Origin: Alteribacillus iranensis
GTDB taxonomy: Bacteria > Bacillota > Bacilli > Bacillales > Marinococcaceae
NCBI RefSeq assembly: GCF_900113025.1
Contig: NZ_FONT01000004.1
Coordinates: forward strand, 170,849 to 234,848
Length of the DNA stretch: 64,000 nucleotides
Reading direction: 5' to 3'
A program made the translations under genes and the position numbers. Positions 44,537 through 53,898 of the stretch are shown one piece after another. The notes beneath the pieces were generated by a model. The model did no database searches. It was not told the origin of the DNA and saw only the letters and a program-made list of their open reading frames with translations. The stretch's first letter is position 1, and each line of letters starts with the position of its first letter.

Positions 44537-45583
44537 ATGAAGCAAATTTTTGTTTCATTGTTTTTTCTGCTGACACTGACACTGCTGGCAGCCTGTGGGG
44601 GTGGACAAGAAGAAAGCAGTGCGGGAGAAGCGAAAAATGACAATGAAAAAGAAAACATAAGTGAGTCTAATGATGATCCAATCACCATTAAAGTCGGCCA
44701 CATAGCAGGACCTGATGAAGCATATTCCATCGGGATGGAACAGTATGCTGAAGCTGTTGAAGAAGCAACAGACGGTCGTGTGGAATTTGAGATATTTGGT
44801 AATGGCCAACTTGGTGGCGAACGAGACGTTACAGAACAGATTCAATTAGGCAGTCTTGACATGAGCGTTGTAACCACGGGAGTTGTTGGTAACTTTGTAG
44901 AAGATATAACCGTCTTTGAAATGCCATTCCTATTCAGAGATTTAGAACATGCGTACGCAGTCTTAGACAGTGACCTTGCTCAAGAAATACTTGATGGCAT
45001 GGAAGAAGAGGGATTGAAAGGCATTTCTTTTTGGGAAAACGGGAATCGTCACCTTGCTAATAACGAAAGACCGATCACATCTCCAGAGGATCTGGAAGGG
45101 CTTAAGATCCGTACAGTCGAGAACGACATGTTTTTAGATGCCTATCGTATGCTTGGGGCCGATCCTGTGCCAATGGCCTTCCCTGAAGTGTACTCCTCCC
45201 TGCAACAAGGGGTCATAGATGGAACAGACCAGCCTTACCCAATATTCTGGGGTAAAAATATATATGAAGTACAGGATTACTTATCAGAAGTAGGATTTTA
45301 CTATGCTTCGGCTACGCTTCTAATGAATTTAGACTTTTACGAGTCTTTGCCGGAAGACATTCAAGAAATAATAGTAGACGTGGGTAAAGAATATGCACAA
45401 ATCCAGCGTGATATTAACCAAGACTTAGTAGAGCAGGCAAAAGAGGCAGTTCAGGAAGACGGTGTAGAAATTACGGAAGCCGATGATGTAGATATCGAAG
45501 CATTCCGTGAGAAAATCCAGCCACTCCATGAACAATATGAAGAACAGTTCGGTGACTATTTAAAACGTATTAAGGAAATGTAA
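44537..45583 (+). CDS. TRAP transporter DctP-type binding lipoprotein (orphan)
   Basis: A 348-residue solute-binding protein of the DctP family with a lipobox LAAC. Family marks include GGERDVTEQIQLGSLDM, EMPFLFRDLEHA and the Arg-containing DLEGLKIRTVENDMF, followed by VYSSLQQGVIDGTDQP. DctP proteins bind organic acids, often aromatic acids or C4-dicarboxylates, and pass them to DctQM. No dctQ or dctM is in the window, so the membrane part must be elsewhere or missing. Location beside the hydroxyphenylacetate genes hints at an aromatic acid ligand. Confidence 0.9.
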   Translation: MKQIFVSLFFLLTLTLLAACGGGQEESSAGEAKNDNEKENISESNDDPITIKVGHIAGPDEAYSIGMEQYAEAVEEATDGRVEFEIFGNGQLGGERDVTEQIQLGSLDMSVVTTGVVGNFVEDITVFEMPFLFRDLEHAYAVLDSDLAQEILDGMEEEGLKGISFWENGNRHLANNERPITSPEDLEGLKIRTVENDMFLDAYRMLGADPVPMAFPEVYSSLQQGVIDGTDQPYPIFWGKNIYEVQDYLSEVGFYYASATLLMNLDFYESLPEDIQEIIVDVGKEYAQIQRDINQDLVEQAKEAVQEDGVEITEADDVDIEAFREKIQPLHEQYEEQFGDYLKRIKEM

Positions 45584-45605
45584 ATATTTATCTATACGAC
45601 TACTA

Positions 45606-45639
45606 ACATGGGGCTGCTTAAAAGCAGTCTCATGTTTTC
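45606..45639 (+). terminator. Rho-independent terminator of the TRAP gene
   Basis: ACATGGGGCTGCTT pairs with AAGCAGTCTCATGT (ends 45635), followed by T-run. About 20 bases after the stop; the remaining gap to hpaD has no gene. Confidence 0.85.
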
Positions 45640-45818
45640 TTCATCGTCGTACGATTTATATAATCCTTCCCTATTATATTACTTTCCTGAATGCATACCT
45701 CGAGTGCCAATTATTAGCCCGATAAAGAAAATAGAGGGACATATCCCCTCCCATTTATCATCGTTATTTCTCGTTAGACTCATATCCGCGGTTTCCCCAC
45801 TCCGTTTAGAGCAAGATT

Positions 45819-46799
45819 TCATATTACAAAATTTGGCTTGCGCTTTTTCAAAGTTGGTTCTTTGATACTGATTTTATTTGCTGTATGAATATCAAGCACT
45901 TCAGATGCCTCTTCAAACCAGCTGTCTGGTGCTTCGTGACCCCAAAATGTCTGACGCATCGGATCATCAAGGGCCCATCGGATCGGTTCAAAATCTGTAT
46001 CCCCTGTAAAATAATCTCCGTTGTATAGCTCTATACGGTGCCCATCTGGATCTCTCAAATAAAGGAAAAAGGCATTGGATAGTCCGTGTCGCCCCGGCCC
46101 ACGCTCGATGGCTTTCCCCCTCCCCATTGCCGCCAGCACATCGCATGCATCAATTAAACTAAGAGGGTCTTTCAACCAAAAACCAACATGATGAAGACGA
46201 GGACCCGGTGTATTCATAAAAGCTACATCATGAACACTTGGTTTTCGGTGCAGCCACGCTGCCCAAATACGTTCTTCTTCGGTCGCTGTGTACTCGGAGC
46301 AGGAAAATCCTAATTGTTTCACGTAGTAATCGTATGCTTTTTCCACATCTGGCACGGCGCAATTAAAGTGGTCAATGCGCTGGACTTTCGCCCCTTTATG
46401 CAAGTGAAATTGCTGTGTCATGCGATTCACTTGATCCATTTCCGCGTAAAATTCAATCGGGAGCCCCGAAACGTCTCGGATACGCAGCGTACGTCCGATA
46501 GCTGTTTGGCTTCCTTTTTCCATCCATTTCGTCTGAAAACCTTGACGCTGGAAATGTGCATGTAACGCATCGAGATCTTTCTCAGAAGCCATTTTGTAAC
46601 TGATGGCCTCCACGGCTGCTTCCGGCTTTTTCTTCAACCACAAGCAATGATGGTTCCGCTCTTCAATGCCACGGTAGAAAATGTTTTCTTCATCCGAGTC
46701 GGTCTCGACGAAGCCAAGCGCATCATAAAACTCTCTTGACTTGTTCAGATCCGTTACGTGTAAAATAGCGCGTCCAGCACGAATGATATCAAAACTCAT
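45819..46799 (-). CDS. hpaD: 3,4-dihydroxyphenylacetate 2,3-dioxygenase
   Basis: A 326-residue extradiol dioxygenase of the VOC fold (two repeats). Metal ligands are visible: His in IDHFNCAVPDVE, His in HHVGFWLKD and Glu in GHRIELYNGDYFTGD. It opens the ring of homoprotocatechuate to 5-carboxymethyl-2-hydroxymuconate semialdehyde, the substrate of HpaE encoded upstream. Length and the C-terminal RWALDDPMRQTFWG match homoprotocatechuate dioxygenases of Gram-positives. Start ATG with AGGAGGT; last gene of the hpaEBD operon. Confidence 0.92.
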   Translation of the reverse strand: MSFDIIRAGRAILHVTDLNKSREFYDALGFVETDSDEENIFYRGIEERNHHCLWLKKKPEAAVEAISYKMASEKDLDALHAHFQRQGFQTKWMEKGSQTAIGRTLRIRDVSGLPIEFYAEMDQVNRMTQQFHLHKGAKVQRIDHFNCAVPDVEKAYDYYVKQLGFSCSEYTATEEERIWAAWLHRKPSVHDVAFMNTPGPRLHHVGFWLKDPLSLIDACDVLAAMGRGKAIERGPGRHGLSNAFFLYLRDPDGHRIELYNGDYFTGDTDFEPIRWALDDPMRQTFWGHEAPDSWFEEASEVLDIHTANKISIKEPTLKKRKPNFVI

Positions 46800-46816
46800 A
46801 ACAAATACCTCCTATA

Positions 46817-48283
46817 CTAAAGCACTGGTTTTGAGGTCTTGATTTGGTTTAAGAATTCTTGTACGTACTTTTTATATGGTTCTTTTTCAAATTGATCGAA
46901 ATATGCCATTCCCATTTTTATTGGATCGCCAAAGAAGTAATACTCATAGTGCGTTTGGCGGCTTCCAAAAGCACTCAATGTAACGTCCCAAGCGAGACGG
47001 AAGAGTTTAACTCTTTCATAACCTTCGAGGTTCTTACCTTGAAGAGCTCTATTTACAAGCTGGCCAATTTCATCGTTATGGAAGTCTGCTTCCGTTGGAA
47101 TACCCATCAAACCAGATGCTCCTAAGATTCTCAAGATCTCAACGATTCTAGGGTAAATACGCGGATACCAGTTTCTCGCTGCATTGAGCGCATCGAAATC
47201 TGGAGTCATGGTACCCCACTTATCTAGTTTTGCATTGTGCTCGGCACGGAATAGATGAGATTTCATATTTTCAAGGATAAGCATGACTTCTGTGCCTTTG
47301 TCTTGTACGTGTTGGAATTGATCAATGCCAATCGCATCCATGACGCTTAAAATGATGCCAAGCATAAATTCAGTTTTTACGATGTTCTTAGAAACAACTT
47401 GGTGAGACATATGAACAACAGCGTTTGTATCACGGAACGTACGGTTACAGATGGAAGAGTTCCCGCAAACAAACACTTTCTCCCAAGGAACGAACACATT
47501 ATCAAAGTAAACAACTGCATCGCCTTCTTCGAAGCGGCTGCTCATCGGATGATCCCATTCATTTTTACCGTAATCGAAGGATTCACGGCTGATATATTTC
47601 AATCCTGGTGTATTGTTTGGTACTACAAATGCAAGGGAATATGGGTCATCTTGTTCTCCAGCTTTTTTCACTGTGGATGGGAATACAAGGATTTCATCTG
47701 TTATGCCGCCTTGTGTTGCCAGAAGACGCGCGCCATCTACAATAATCCCGTCAGATTTCTTTTCAACTAAGTGGAGTGCTACATTCGCATCTTTCTGTTC
47801 GTACTGTGCTTTTTGACGGTTTACTTGCGGGTGTATAAGCGTGTGCGTTAAGCTAATATCGTTTTCACGAGCGTATTCGTAGTAATTTTTCGCATTTTCA
47901 GCAAACATAGGGTCATCTTCTGCGAAAAGATCATTTGCAACACCCATCGCCATCACTTCCGCATTCAAATAGTCGGGAGAACGCCCCATCATCCCTCCGG
48001 AAGTTCGTGCCCATGCTTGAATAGCTTCTCTTCTTTTCCCAAGATCTTCGATTGTTTCAGGCCGCATAAATGTCATACCGACTTTATCACCCGATGTCGG
48101 GGAAGTATAAAGCATTTTTGCAGGCTCTTCGTATTGCAGGTCATACAGCTTTGCCATCGAATTTATGACATTTTTAAAACCGGGATGCGTCGTCGGATCT
48201 TCGACGCGCTCCCCATGAATATACACATTGTTTTTCGCATTGCGAATTCTTTCTTTGTATTCCGCTCCTGTTTTTGCAGGCAT
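46817..48283 (-). CDS. hpaB: 4-hydroxyphenylacetate 3-monooxygenase, oxygenase component
   Basis: A 488-residue FADH2-dependent hydroxylase of the HpaB/acyl-CoA-dehydrogenase-like fold. It has GVANDLFAEDDPMFAENA, THTLIHPQVNRQK and the Arg/His-lined YDRNA-type active region of this family. It turns 4-hydroxyphenylacetate into 3,4-dihydroxyphenylacetate. It needs a flavin reductase (HpaC), which is not in the window. The ATG at 48283 is preferred over TTG 48286 for spacing from AAGGAGGAG. Second gene of hpaEBD. Confidence 0.93.
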   Translation of the reverse strand: MPAKTGAEYKERIRNAKNNVYIHGERVEDPTTHPGFKNVINSMAKLYDLQYEEPAKMLYTSPTSGDKVGMTFMRPETIEDLGKRREAIQAWARTSGGMMGRSPDYLNAEVMAMGVANDLFAEDDPMFAENAKNYYEYARENDISLTHTLIHPQVNRQKAQYEQKDANVALHLVEKKSDGIIVDGARLLATQGGITDEILVFPSTVKKAGEQDDPYSLAFVVPNNTPGLKYISRESFDYGKNEWDHPMSSRFEEGDAVVYFDNVFVPWEKVFVCGNSSICNRTFRDTNAVVHMSHQVVSKNIVKTEFMLGIILSVMDAIGIDQFQHVQDKGTEVMLILENMKSHLFRAEHNAKLDKWGTMTPDFDALNAARNWYPRIYPRIVEILRILGASGLMGIPTEADFHNDEIGQLVNRALQGKNLEGYERVKLFRLAWDVTLSAFGSRQTHYEYYFFGDPIKMGMAYFDQFEKEPYKKYVQEFLNQIKTSKPVL

Positions 48284-48304
48284 CAAAAACTCCTCCTTAA
48301 GAAA

Positions 48305-49828
48305 TTATTTTTTCTTCCCAAACTGCGGGATATGATGATCACCAATGGCTACATGAATAATCTTCTGCTCGGTATAGAATTCAAACGCATAATGGCCGCC
48401 TTCTCGTCCGATACCACTGTGTTTTGATCCGCCGAACGGCGTACGGAGGTCGCGTACGTTTTGAGAGTTCACCCACAACATGCCGGACTCGATTGCTTGA
48501 GCGACACGATGGCCGCGCTTGATGTCATTCGTCCACACGTAACCTGCAAGACCGTAACGGACATCGTTTGCTTTTTCGATAACTTCGTCTTCATCTGTAA
48601 AGGTCATGACCGCGATCACCGGGCCAAAGATTTCCTCCTGAACGACTCTCATGCTGTTATCCGCATCCAAGAGGATCGTCGGTGCTATATAATTTCCTTT
48701 CGTTCCTTCTGGAATATGACCGCTGATGATTTCGCAGCCCTCTTCCTTCGCAATCTCGAGATAATTCTTTACGTTTTCATAGTGCTTACGGTGGATAAGC
48801 GGTCCCACTTGGGTTTCTTCTTTCATTGGATCCCCGACGATAATGTTGTCCACCCGCTCCTTCAGCTGTTCAATGAAAGAGTCTGCGATACTTTCGTGAA
48901 GATATAAGCGCGAGTTCGCTGTACAACGTTCCCCGTTGAAGGAGAAGATTCCCCACGTCGCCGCATCCAACGCGCGGTCCAGGTCAGCGTCGTCAAACAC
49001 GATGATTGGCGATTTCCCTCCGAGTTCCATCGAAAAGCGTTTCAAGGAATCTGCGCCGTTTTTCATAATTTCTGAGCCGGTTGTCGTCTCCCCGGTGAAT
49101 GAGATCAGTTCTACATCCGGGTGCGCCACCAAAGAGGCCCCTGCCATTTCTCCGTAGCCGTGTACCACGTTGAAGACACCGTCTGGAAGTCCGGCTTTGT
49201 CAATCACTTCCGCCAAACGGTTCGCGGTGAGCGGGGACCACTCGGCCGGCTTAAGAATGACCGTATTTCCTGTCGCAAGCGCCGGGGCTATTTTCCACGT
49301 TTCCAACATGAACGGAGCGTTCCACGGAGTGATGAGACCGGCAATTCCTACCGGAGCGTGGACCGTGTAGTTTAAGAATTCATCATCCACTTGGTATGTT
49401 TCTCCAACCAAACGGGCGGATACCATTTCCGCATAGAAGCGGAAGTTGTTGGCCGCACGAGCGACCATTTTCTTCGTCTGGCTCAGTGGAAGACCTGTGT
49501 CGTACGACTCCAGCGGCGCGATTTCATCGATATGCTCATCAATCAAATCAGCGATTTTATAGATGTAAGCCAGACGGTCTTTCAATTTCAAGCCGCCCCA
49601 TTCTCCTTTAAAGGCTTTACGGGCTGCTTTGACTGCTTTATCGATATCCGCTTCATCTCCGAAAGCCACTTCGTTGATTTTGTCATTCGTGTAAGGACTG
49701 ATATTCTCGAACGTCTCCCCGCTCTCGGCGTCGACAAACGAACCGTCAATATATAGTTTGATGTCTGTAATAGAATTGATTACTTTTTTCCCTGCTTCGC
49801 TAACATCAGTTAGACGATCATTACTCAT
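48305..49828 (-). CDS. hpaE: 5-carboxymethyl-2-hydroxymuconate semialdehyde dehydrogenase
   Basis: A 507-residue aldehyde dehydrogenase with FTGETTTGSEIM, ELGGKSPIIVFDDAD and catalytic Cys in NGERCTANSRLY, then FGGSKHSGIGREGG. Together with hpaB and hpaD this identifies it as HpaE, which oxidises the ring-cleavage semialdehyde to the dicarboxylate. The ATG at 49828 follows GGAGGAATGAAAG. First gene of the hpaEBD operon, divergent from a lysR gene. Confidence 0.92.
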   Translation of the reverse strand: MSNDRLTDVSEAGKKVINSITDIKLYIDGSFVDAESGETFENISPYTNDKINEVAFGDEADIDKAVKAARKAFKGEWGGLKLKDRLAYIYKIADLIDEHIDEIAPLESYDTGLPLSQTKKMVARAANNFRFYAEMVSARLVGETYQVDDEFLNYTVHAPVGIAGLITPWNAPFMLETWKIAPALATGNTVILKPAEWSPLTANRLAEVIDKAGLPDGVFNVVHGYGEMAGASLVAHPDVELISFTGETTTGSEIMKNGADSLKRFSMELGGKSPIIVFDDADLDRALDAATWGIFSFNGERCTANSRLYLHESIADSFIEQLKERVDNIIVGDPMKEETQVGPLIHRKHYENVKNYLEIAKEEGCEIISGHIPEGTKGNYIAPTILLDADNSMRVVQEEIFGPVIAVMTFTDEDEVIEKANDVRYGLAGYVWTNDIKRGHRVAQAIESGMLWVNSQNVRDLRTPFGGSKHSGIGREGGHYAFEFYTEQKIIHVAIGDHHIPQFGKKK

Positions 49829-50019
49829 GCTTTCATTCCTCCTATCATGGAATAACGCAACTTTCAATAAAAATAAGGTATGTTTATGGAATTATCTAAA
49901 TACTTGTGTTTTCAACATATCATGTTATATATTATATTAAAAATATTTAAAATATTGGTTTTTTATACTTTTTTAATATACAATGACTTGAACAGAATGG
50001 AAGAAAGGATAAAATTAAT

Positions 50020-50919
50020 ATGGATATCAAGCATTTACGCTATTTTTGTACTGTGGCAGAGGAAAAGCAAGTGACAAAGGCTGCTAGAAAACTTCATATG
50101 GCACAGCCGCCTCTCAGTCAGCAATTAAAAAAAATGGAAGAAGAGGTAGATGGTAAACTGTTTGAACGACATGGACGTGATCTGGAATTAACCGCGGCAG
50201 GAGAGGTATTATACAAGAAAGCAAAGAAGATTCTTCGAGACCTGGAGGAAACGATGGTTGAAGTGAAAGAAACCAAAGAAGGAATCCGCGGGGTCTTGTC
50301 GGTAGGTTCCAATAAATCATGTTTTTCCTATCTGGCAGAACAGCTAAAGCGCCTCCGGATGCTGCACCCAAACATTTCATATCAACTCCGTGAAGGTGAT
50401 ACATACTTTTTAGAAGGATGCATCACAAAACGGGAGATTGAGCTTGCTCTTGTCCGTCTCCCCGTTAACTTGGAGGAATTTTCTATTTTACGTCTCCCTT
50501 CCGAACCATACGTCGTTGTTATTCCGGAAGAATGGCAGAATGGTGAGTCAGATGTTTTTCACGTTTCCATGAAAGAATTAAAAGACATTCCTCTCATGCT
50601 ACTACACCGAATTAGCGGAACAGGGCAATTCGAGCTCGTTGTTAATGAATGCAGGAATCATGGATTCGAACCTAACGTTATATGTGAATGTCCTGACGCT
50701 ACCATGCTTCTTTCCCTTGCCTCCAGTGGTGTTGGTGCTACTATTGTTCCTAAATCCACATTATATGGGTTTCCCTATGATAATATACGAGTGTTGGAAT
50801 TAGAAGATGCTTCTATTGCTGCCGAGCTCGGTCTCATTTGGAAAAAAGACCATTATATAACCAAGACAGCCCAGCGATTACTTGATCTATTCAAAAGCTC
50901 TTACCCACATACAATGTAG
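50020..50919 (+). CDS. LysR-family transcriptional regulator
   Basis: A 299-residue LysR regulator. The N-terminal HTH is clear (VTKAARKLHMAQPPLSQQLKKME), followed by a periplasmic-binding-like effector domain. Divergent from hpaE with a 190-base AT-rich gap that would hold its operator, so it probably activates hpaEBD in response to 4-hydroxyphenylacetate or an intermediate. A small gap separates it from the gntR gene. Confidence 0.9.
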   Translation: MDIKHLRYFCTVAEEKQVTKAARKLHMAQPPLSQQLKKMEEEVDGKLFERHGRDLELTAAGEVLYKKAKKILRDLEETMVEVKETKEGIRGVLSVGSNKSCFSYLAEQLKRLRMLHPNISYQLREGDTYFLEGCITKREIELALVRLPVNLEEFSILRLPSEPYVVVIPEEWQNGESDVFHVSMKELKDIPLMLLHRISGTGQFELVVNECRNHGFEPNVICECPDATMLLSLASSGVGATIVPKSTLYGFPYDNIRVLELEDASIAAELGLIWKKDHYITKTAQRLLDLFKSSYPHTM

Positions 50920-50937
50920 TGATAAAAAGGTGTCCTG

Positions 50938-50967
50938 TTGCCATTATATATAATACTATATATAATA
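50938..50967 (+). promoter_or_regulatory. gntR promoter with operator, giving a leaderless mRNA
   Basis: TTGCCA (50938-50943), 17-base spacer, TATAAT (50961-50966). Predicted transcription start coincides with the ATG at 50974. The spacer holds the palindrome ATTATATATAAT (50943-50954), identical with that in the hpaG promoter at 54925-54936; both are within CCATTATATATAATA. Confidence 0.7.
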
Positions 50968-50973
50968 AAATTC

Positions 50974-51627
50974 ATGACACAGAAAAAAATCAATAAAAGC
51001 AAACACGCATATAACGTACTCCGTACACGAATTCTCGATGGGACATATGCTCCAGGCCAGCGTATCATTTTGGATCAAATTGCAAAGGAGGTTGGTTCCA
51101 GCCATATCCCTGTTCGGGAGGCTATCCGCCGTTTAGAAGCAGATCAGCTTATCGAATATAAACCCAATGTTGGGGCTATTGTTTTATCCATTGATGAGAA
51201 CGTCTATAAGCAAACATTAGAACTATTAAGCGTACTTGAAGGTTACGCGACTATACGCAGTGCTCCCTATATGAACGAAAGAGATATCGAAGAGCTCCGT
51301 GGCATTAATAATGAAATGAAAGAATCTCTTCATCAATATGACCTTCATACATTTAGTGAATTAAACAAGAAGTTTCATTTTGCTATTTACTCTCATTGCT
51401 CCAATAAACTTCTTATTAAACAAATAGAAGAATCATGGGAGAGGTTAGATACCGTTAGGAATTCCCGATTTGCTTTCTTCCCGATGAGAGCGCCCGAATC
51501 TGTAAAAGAACATGATAATATCATTGAACTTTTAACGAAAAAAGCTCCTACCGAGGAGCTAGAAGCATATACACGCCAGCACAAATTAAATACTCTGACC
51601 GCTTATGAAAAAAATAGAGGAAAATAG
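50974..51627 (+). CDS. GntR-family regulator (FCD type) of the hydroxyphenylacetate genes
   Basis: A 217-residue GntR/FCD regulator: winged HTH (ILDGTYAPGQRIILDQIA, SSHIPVREAIRRLEADQL) and helical effector domain (SELNKKFHFAIYSHCSN). The ATG at 50974 has no ribosome-binding site but lies seven bases after a good -10, so a leaderless transcript is likely; a TTG at 50938 coincides with the -35 and would add an odd hydrophobic N-terminus. A shared palindrome in its own and the hpaG promoter suggests autoregulation plus control of hpaG1G2F. Confidence 0.85.
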   Translation: MTQKKINKSKHAYNVLRTRILDGTYAPGQRIILDQIAKEVGSSHIPVREAIRRLEADQLIEYKPNVGAIVLSIDENVYKQTLELLSVLEGYATIRSAPYMNERDIEELRGINNEMKESLHQYDLHTFSELNKKFHFAIYSHCSNKLLIKQIEESWERLDTVRNSRFAFFPMRAPESVKEHDNIIELLTKKAPTEELEAYTRQHKLNTLTAYEKNRGK

Positions 51628-52154
51628 GAAAAAGCACGTGTCCTGAATGGAATAAAGCGTACTGATCCCGGTAACTCTATAGTACTAATGAAGAGACTCA
51701 TCACTTTTTGGAAGAGATATTGGTTAAAAAGACGCAAGAATCCATTTAAAGAGGGCCTCTCATTCGACCGCCCATGATATGCGTTTTTCCCTTGGTGCTG
51801 TCCGGAGAGCTTTTTTCGTTATCGTTTGGTACATTGGTACACTATATCGATTGTTCTTAGACCAGATGCATTTACGAATCTCCTCGTATAAAGAGATTCC
51901 TTTTTTAAGTGGCCGTTCCATACTTATGTAACGATGATATCATCATAAATTACCACATTGCTTCATGTGATCAGGTTCAGTACTTTAAATGGTGGTAGTA
52001 TACTCACTTATCCCCCCACCTCAGTTAGCCTCTCCTTTCCACTGAGGACCTTTTTTCCTTTACACAAAGAATAAACAATGATAGCTTATTTACGCAACGA
52101 TTTGAAATTAAATGAGCGAGATAATGATATTTGTGAAATGGGAGGATTACTTGT
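51628..52154 (+). other. Leader region of the PhnCDE-like operon with terminator-type hairpin
   Basis: A 527-base gap. CCTCAGT (52019-52025) and ACTGAGG (52041-52047) with TTTTTT (52051-52056) form an intrinsic terminator 100 bases before the binding-protein gene. GGTGG at 51991 can pair with CCACC (52016-52020), overlapping the terminator arm, so attenuation is possible. It may instead end the gntR transcript. A 53-codon minus-strand frame (51760-51921) has no ribosome-binding site. No known riboswitch class fits. Confidence 0.5.
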
Positions 52155-53081
52155 ATGAAAAAATGGTTCACTGCTCTTATCGTAAGTTCTGTTTGTTTAC
52201 TAGGAGCTTGCGGCGGGGAAGAAAATGAGAGACAGGAAAATCAAGAAGAAAATACTAAGGATACTTCCGATGATTCACTGGAGGTAGCAGTAATTCCAGC
52301 CCAGTCATCAGGTGAAATGGCCACTGGTTTAGATAAACTTGAAAATACCTTGAATGAACAAATGGAACAAACGGTAGAAGTAGAACATTATCCAAATTAC
52401 AACGCTGTCGTTGAAGCGTTAAATTACGGTCATATTGATCTTGCTTACCTCGGTCCTCTTACATATGTCGTTGCCCATGAAGTTAGCGGGGCAGAAGCAA
52501 TTATTACGCAGGAAATTGATGGAACACCATATTATCACTCCTACATTCTCACTCATGCAGATAGCCCTTGGGAAAACTTGGATGATTTACTGGAAGACTC
52601 TGAGGAAGTCGACTTCGCTTTTGGTAGTATTTCCTCTACCTCTGGTTCATTGATCCCCGGTTTGGAATTAAGAGAGCGAGGCGTATTTAATTCAGAAGAT
52701 GATCATGATTTTTCCACTGTGCGATATACAGGTTCTCACGATGTAACGGCTACGGCTATTGCAAGTAAAGAAGTGGACGCGGGTGCTATTGACAGCTCTA
52801 TTTTTCATGAACTGGTGAGTGACGGAACAATAGATGAGAGTCAATTTAAAAAAATATGGCAATCTGAACAACTCTATCAGTATCCATGGGCCGTGCCAGC
52901 AGATATGGACGATGAAATAAAAGAGGACCTTCAAGATGCTTTCACAAACATTGAAGACCAGGAGATTTTGGATATATTCGGAGGAGCGTCGGCGTTCGTA
53001 AAGACAGATCATAGCCATTATGAAAGCATTAGAAAGGCAGCAGAAGACTTTGGTATGCTGAACACAGACAGTCTTGATTAA
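52155..53081 (+). CDS. PhnD-type ABC importer binding lipoprotein
   Basis: A 308-residue binding protein of the phosphonate/phosphate PhnD family, with lipobox LGAC and an acidic linker. The body has LEVAVIPAQSSGEMATGLDKLEN, HYPNYNAVVEALNYGHIDLAYLGP and FGSISSTSGSLIPG, all characteristic. It forms an importer with the permease and ATPase downstream. No phosphonate-breakdown gene is nearby; the operon sits between two blocks of 4-hydroxyphenylacetate genes, so its ligand may be an aromatic acid or another anion. Confidence 0.88.
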   Translation: MKKWFTALIVSSVCLLGACGGEENERQENQEENTKDTSDDSLEVAVIPAQSSGEMATGLDKLENTLNEQMEQTVEVEHYPNYNAVVEALNYGHIDLAYLGPLTYVVAHEVSGAEAIITQEIDGTPYYHSYILTHADSPWENLDDLLEDSEEVDFAFGSISSTSGSLIPGLELRERGVFNSEDDHDFSTVRYTGSHDVTATAIASKEVDAGAIDSSIFHELVSDGTIDESQFKKIWQSEQLYQYPWAVPADMDDEIKEDLQDAFTNIEDQEILDIFGGASAFVKTDHSHYESIRKAAEDFGMLNTDSLD

Positions 53082-53118
53082 CATATGAATGGTACGTTAA
53101 ATAGAAGGGGTTAAAGGA

Positions 53119-53880
53119 ATGAGCTGGTTTCGAAAAAGAGCCTGGATTTATGCCGCGGTTTTAGTTCTGTTCACCTGGTGGAGCATGAGAAAAACAGAAT
53201 TTGAGTGGGAAAATTTCAAGGAACTCAGCAATGCATTTGTATTTTTACAAGAGCGATTTTTACCCGGTACTTGGGATATTATTCCGAGTCTGATGGATCC
53301 TATCCTTGTTACGCTTGCCGTAGCATTTTTAGGGACATTTATTGCTTTCCTAATCGCCTTACCACTTAGTTATACAGCTGCAAAAAATACGACAAGCAAT
53401 CGTTTCATTTATTTCTTTAATCGTTTTTTTCTCTCTATTCTTCGTTCTGTTCCAGAGATTGTATTTGGTCTAATTTTTGTAGTAGTTTTTGGCCTTGGCC
53501 CCTTCCCTGCTGTGATGGCAATTTTACTGCATAATATCGGAGTGTTGGGTAAATTAATATCAGAACTCGTGGAAGCAGCAGATCCTGGGCCGCAGGAAGC
53601 AATGAAGTCCGTTGGCGCTGGACGTCGAACAGGTAATTTATTTTCTATCCTTCCACAAATTTGGCCAAATGTCTTATCTCATTACTTTTACCGGTTTGAA
53701 GTGGCCATTCGTACCTCCCTTATTCTCGGATTTATTGGAGGCGGAGGAATAGGACAAAAATTGATCAATGATTTTAACAGCTATAATTATCAAGCAGTTA
53801 CAGTTGAAGTGCTTTTAATTATGATTTTAGTTATTATTGTTGATTTATTCGGGGCTTTTGTTCGTAAGAAAGTGATTTGA
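53119..53880 (+). CDS. PhnE-type ABC importer permease
   Basis: A 253-residue permease with about six helices. It has FFLSILRSVPEIVFGLIFVVV and the ATPase-docking segment EAMKSVGAGRRTGNLFSILPQ, matching PhnE. Second gene of the importer operon, 38 bases after the binding protein; AGGGGTTAAAGG precedes the ATG. Confidence 0.9.
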   Translation: MSWFRKRAWIYAAVLVLFTWWSMRKTEFEWENFKELSNAFVFLQERFLPGTWDIIPSLMDPILVTLAVAFLGTFIAFLIALPLSYTAAKNTTSNRFIYFFNRFFLSILRSVPEIVFGLIFVVVFGLGPFPAVMAILLHNIGVLGKLISELVEAADPGPQEAMKSVGAGRRTGNLFSILPQIWPNVLSHYFYRFEVAIRTSLILGFIGGGGIGQKLINDFNSYNYQAVTVEVLLIMILVIIVDLFGAFVRKKVI

Positions 53881-53898
53881 TAAAAAGAAGGGAAAAAT

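Noticed and set aside
45608-45865. 85-codon plus-strand frame after the TRAP gene.
   Set aside because: Starts in the terminator hairpin and runs into hpaD on the other strand; no ribosome-binding site.
51760-51921. 53-codon minus-strand open frame in the PhnCDE leader.
   Set aside because: No ribosome-binding site, no recognised motif, and it runs against the flanking genes.
51960-52020. Minus-strand TGAACCTGATC, identical with part of the TPP riboswitch core, next to a possible GGTGG/CCACC stem.
   Set aside because: The strongly conserved CTGAGA and GCGTAGGGA elements are missing and no gene lies downstream on that strand for several hundred bases.
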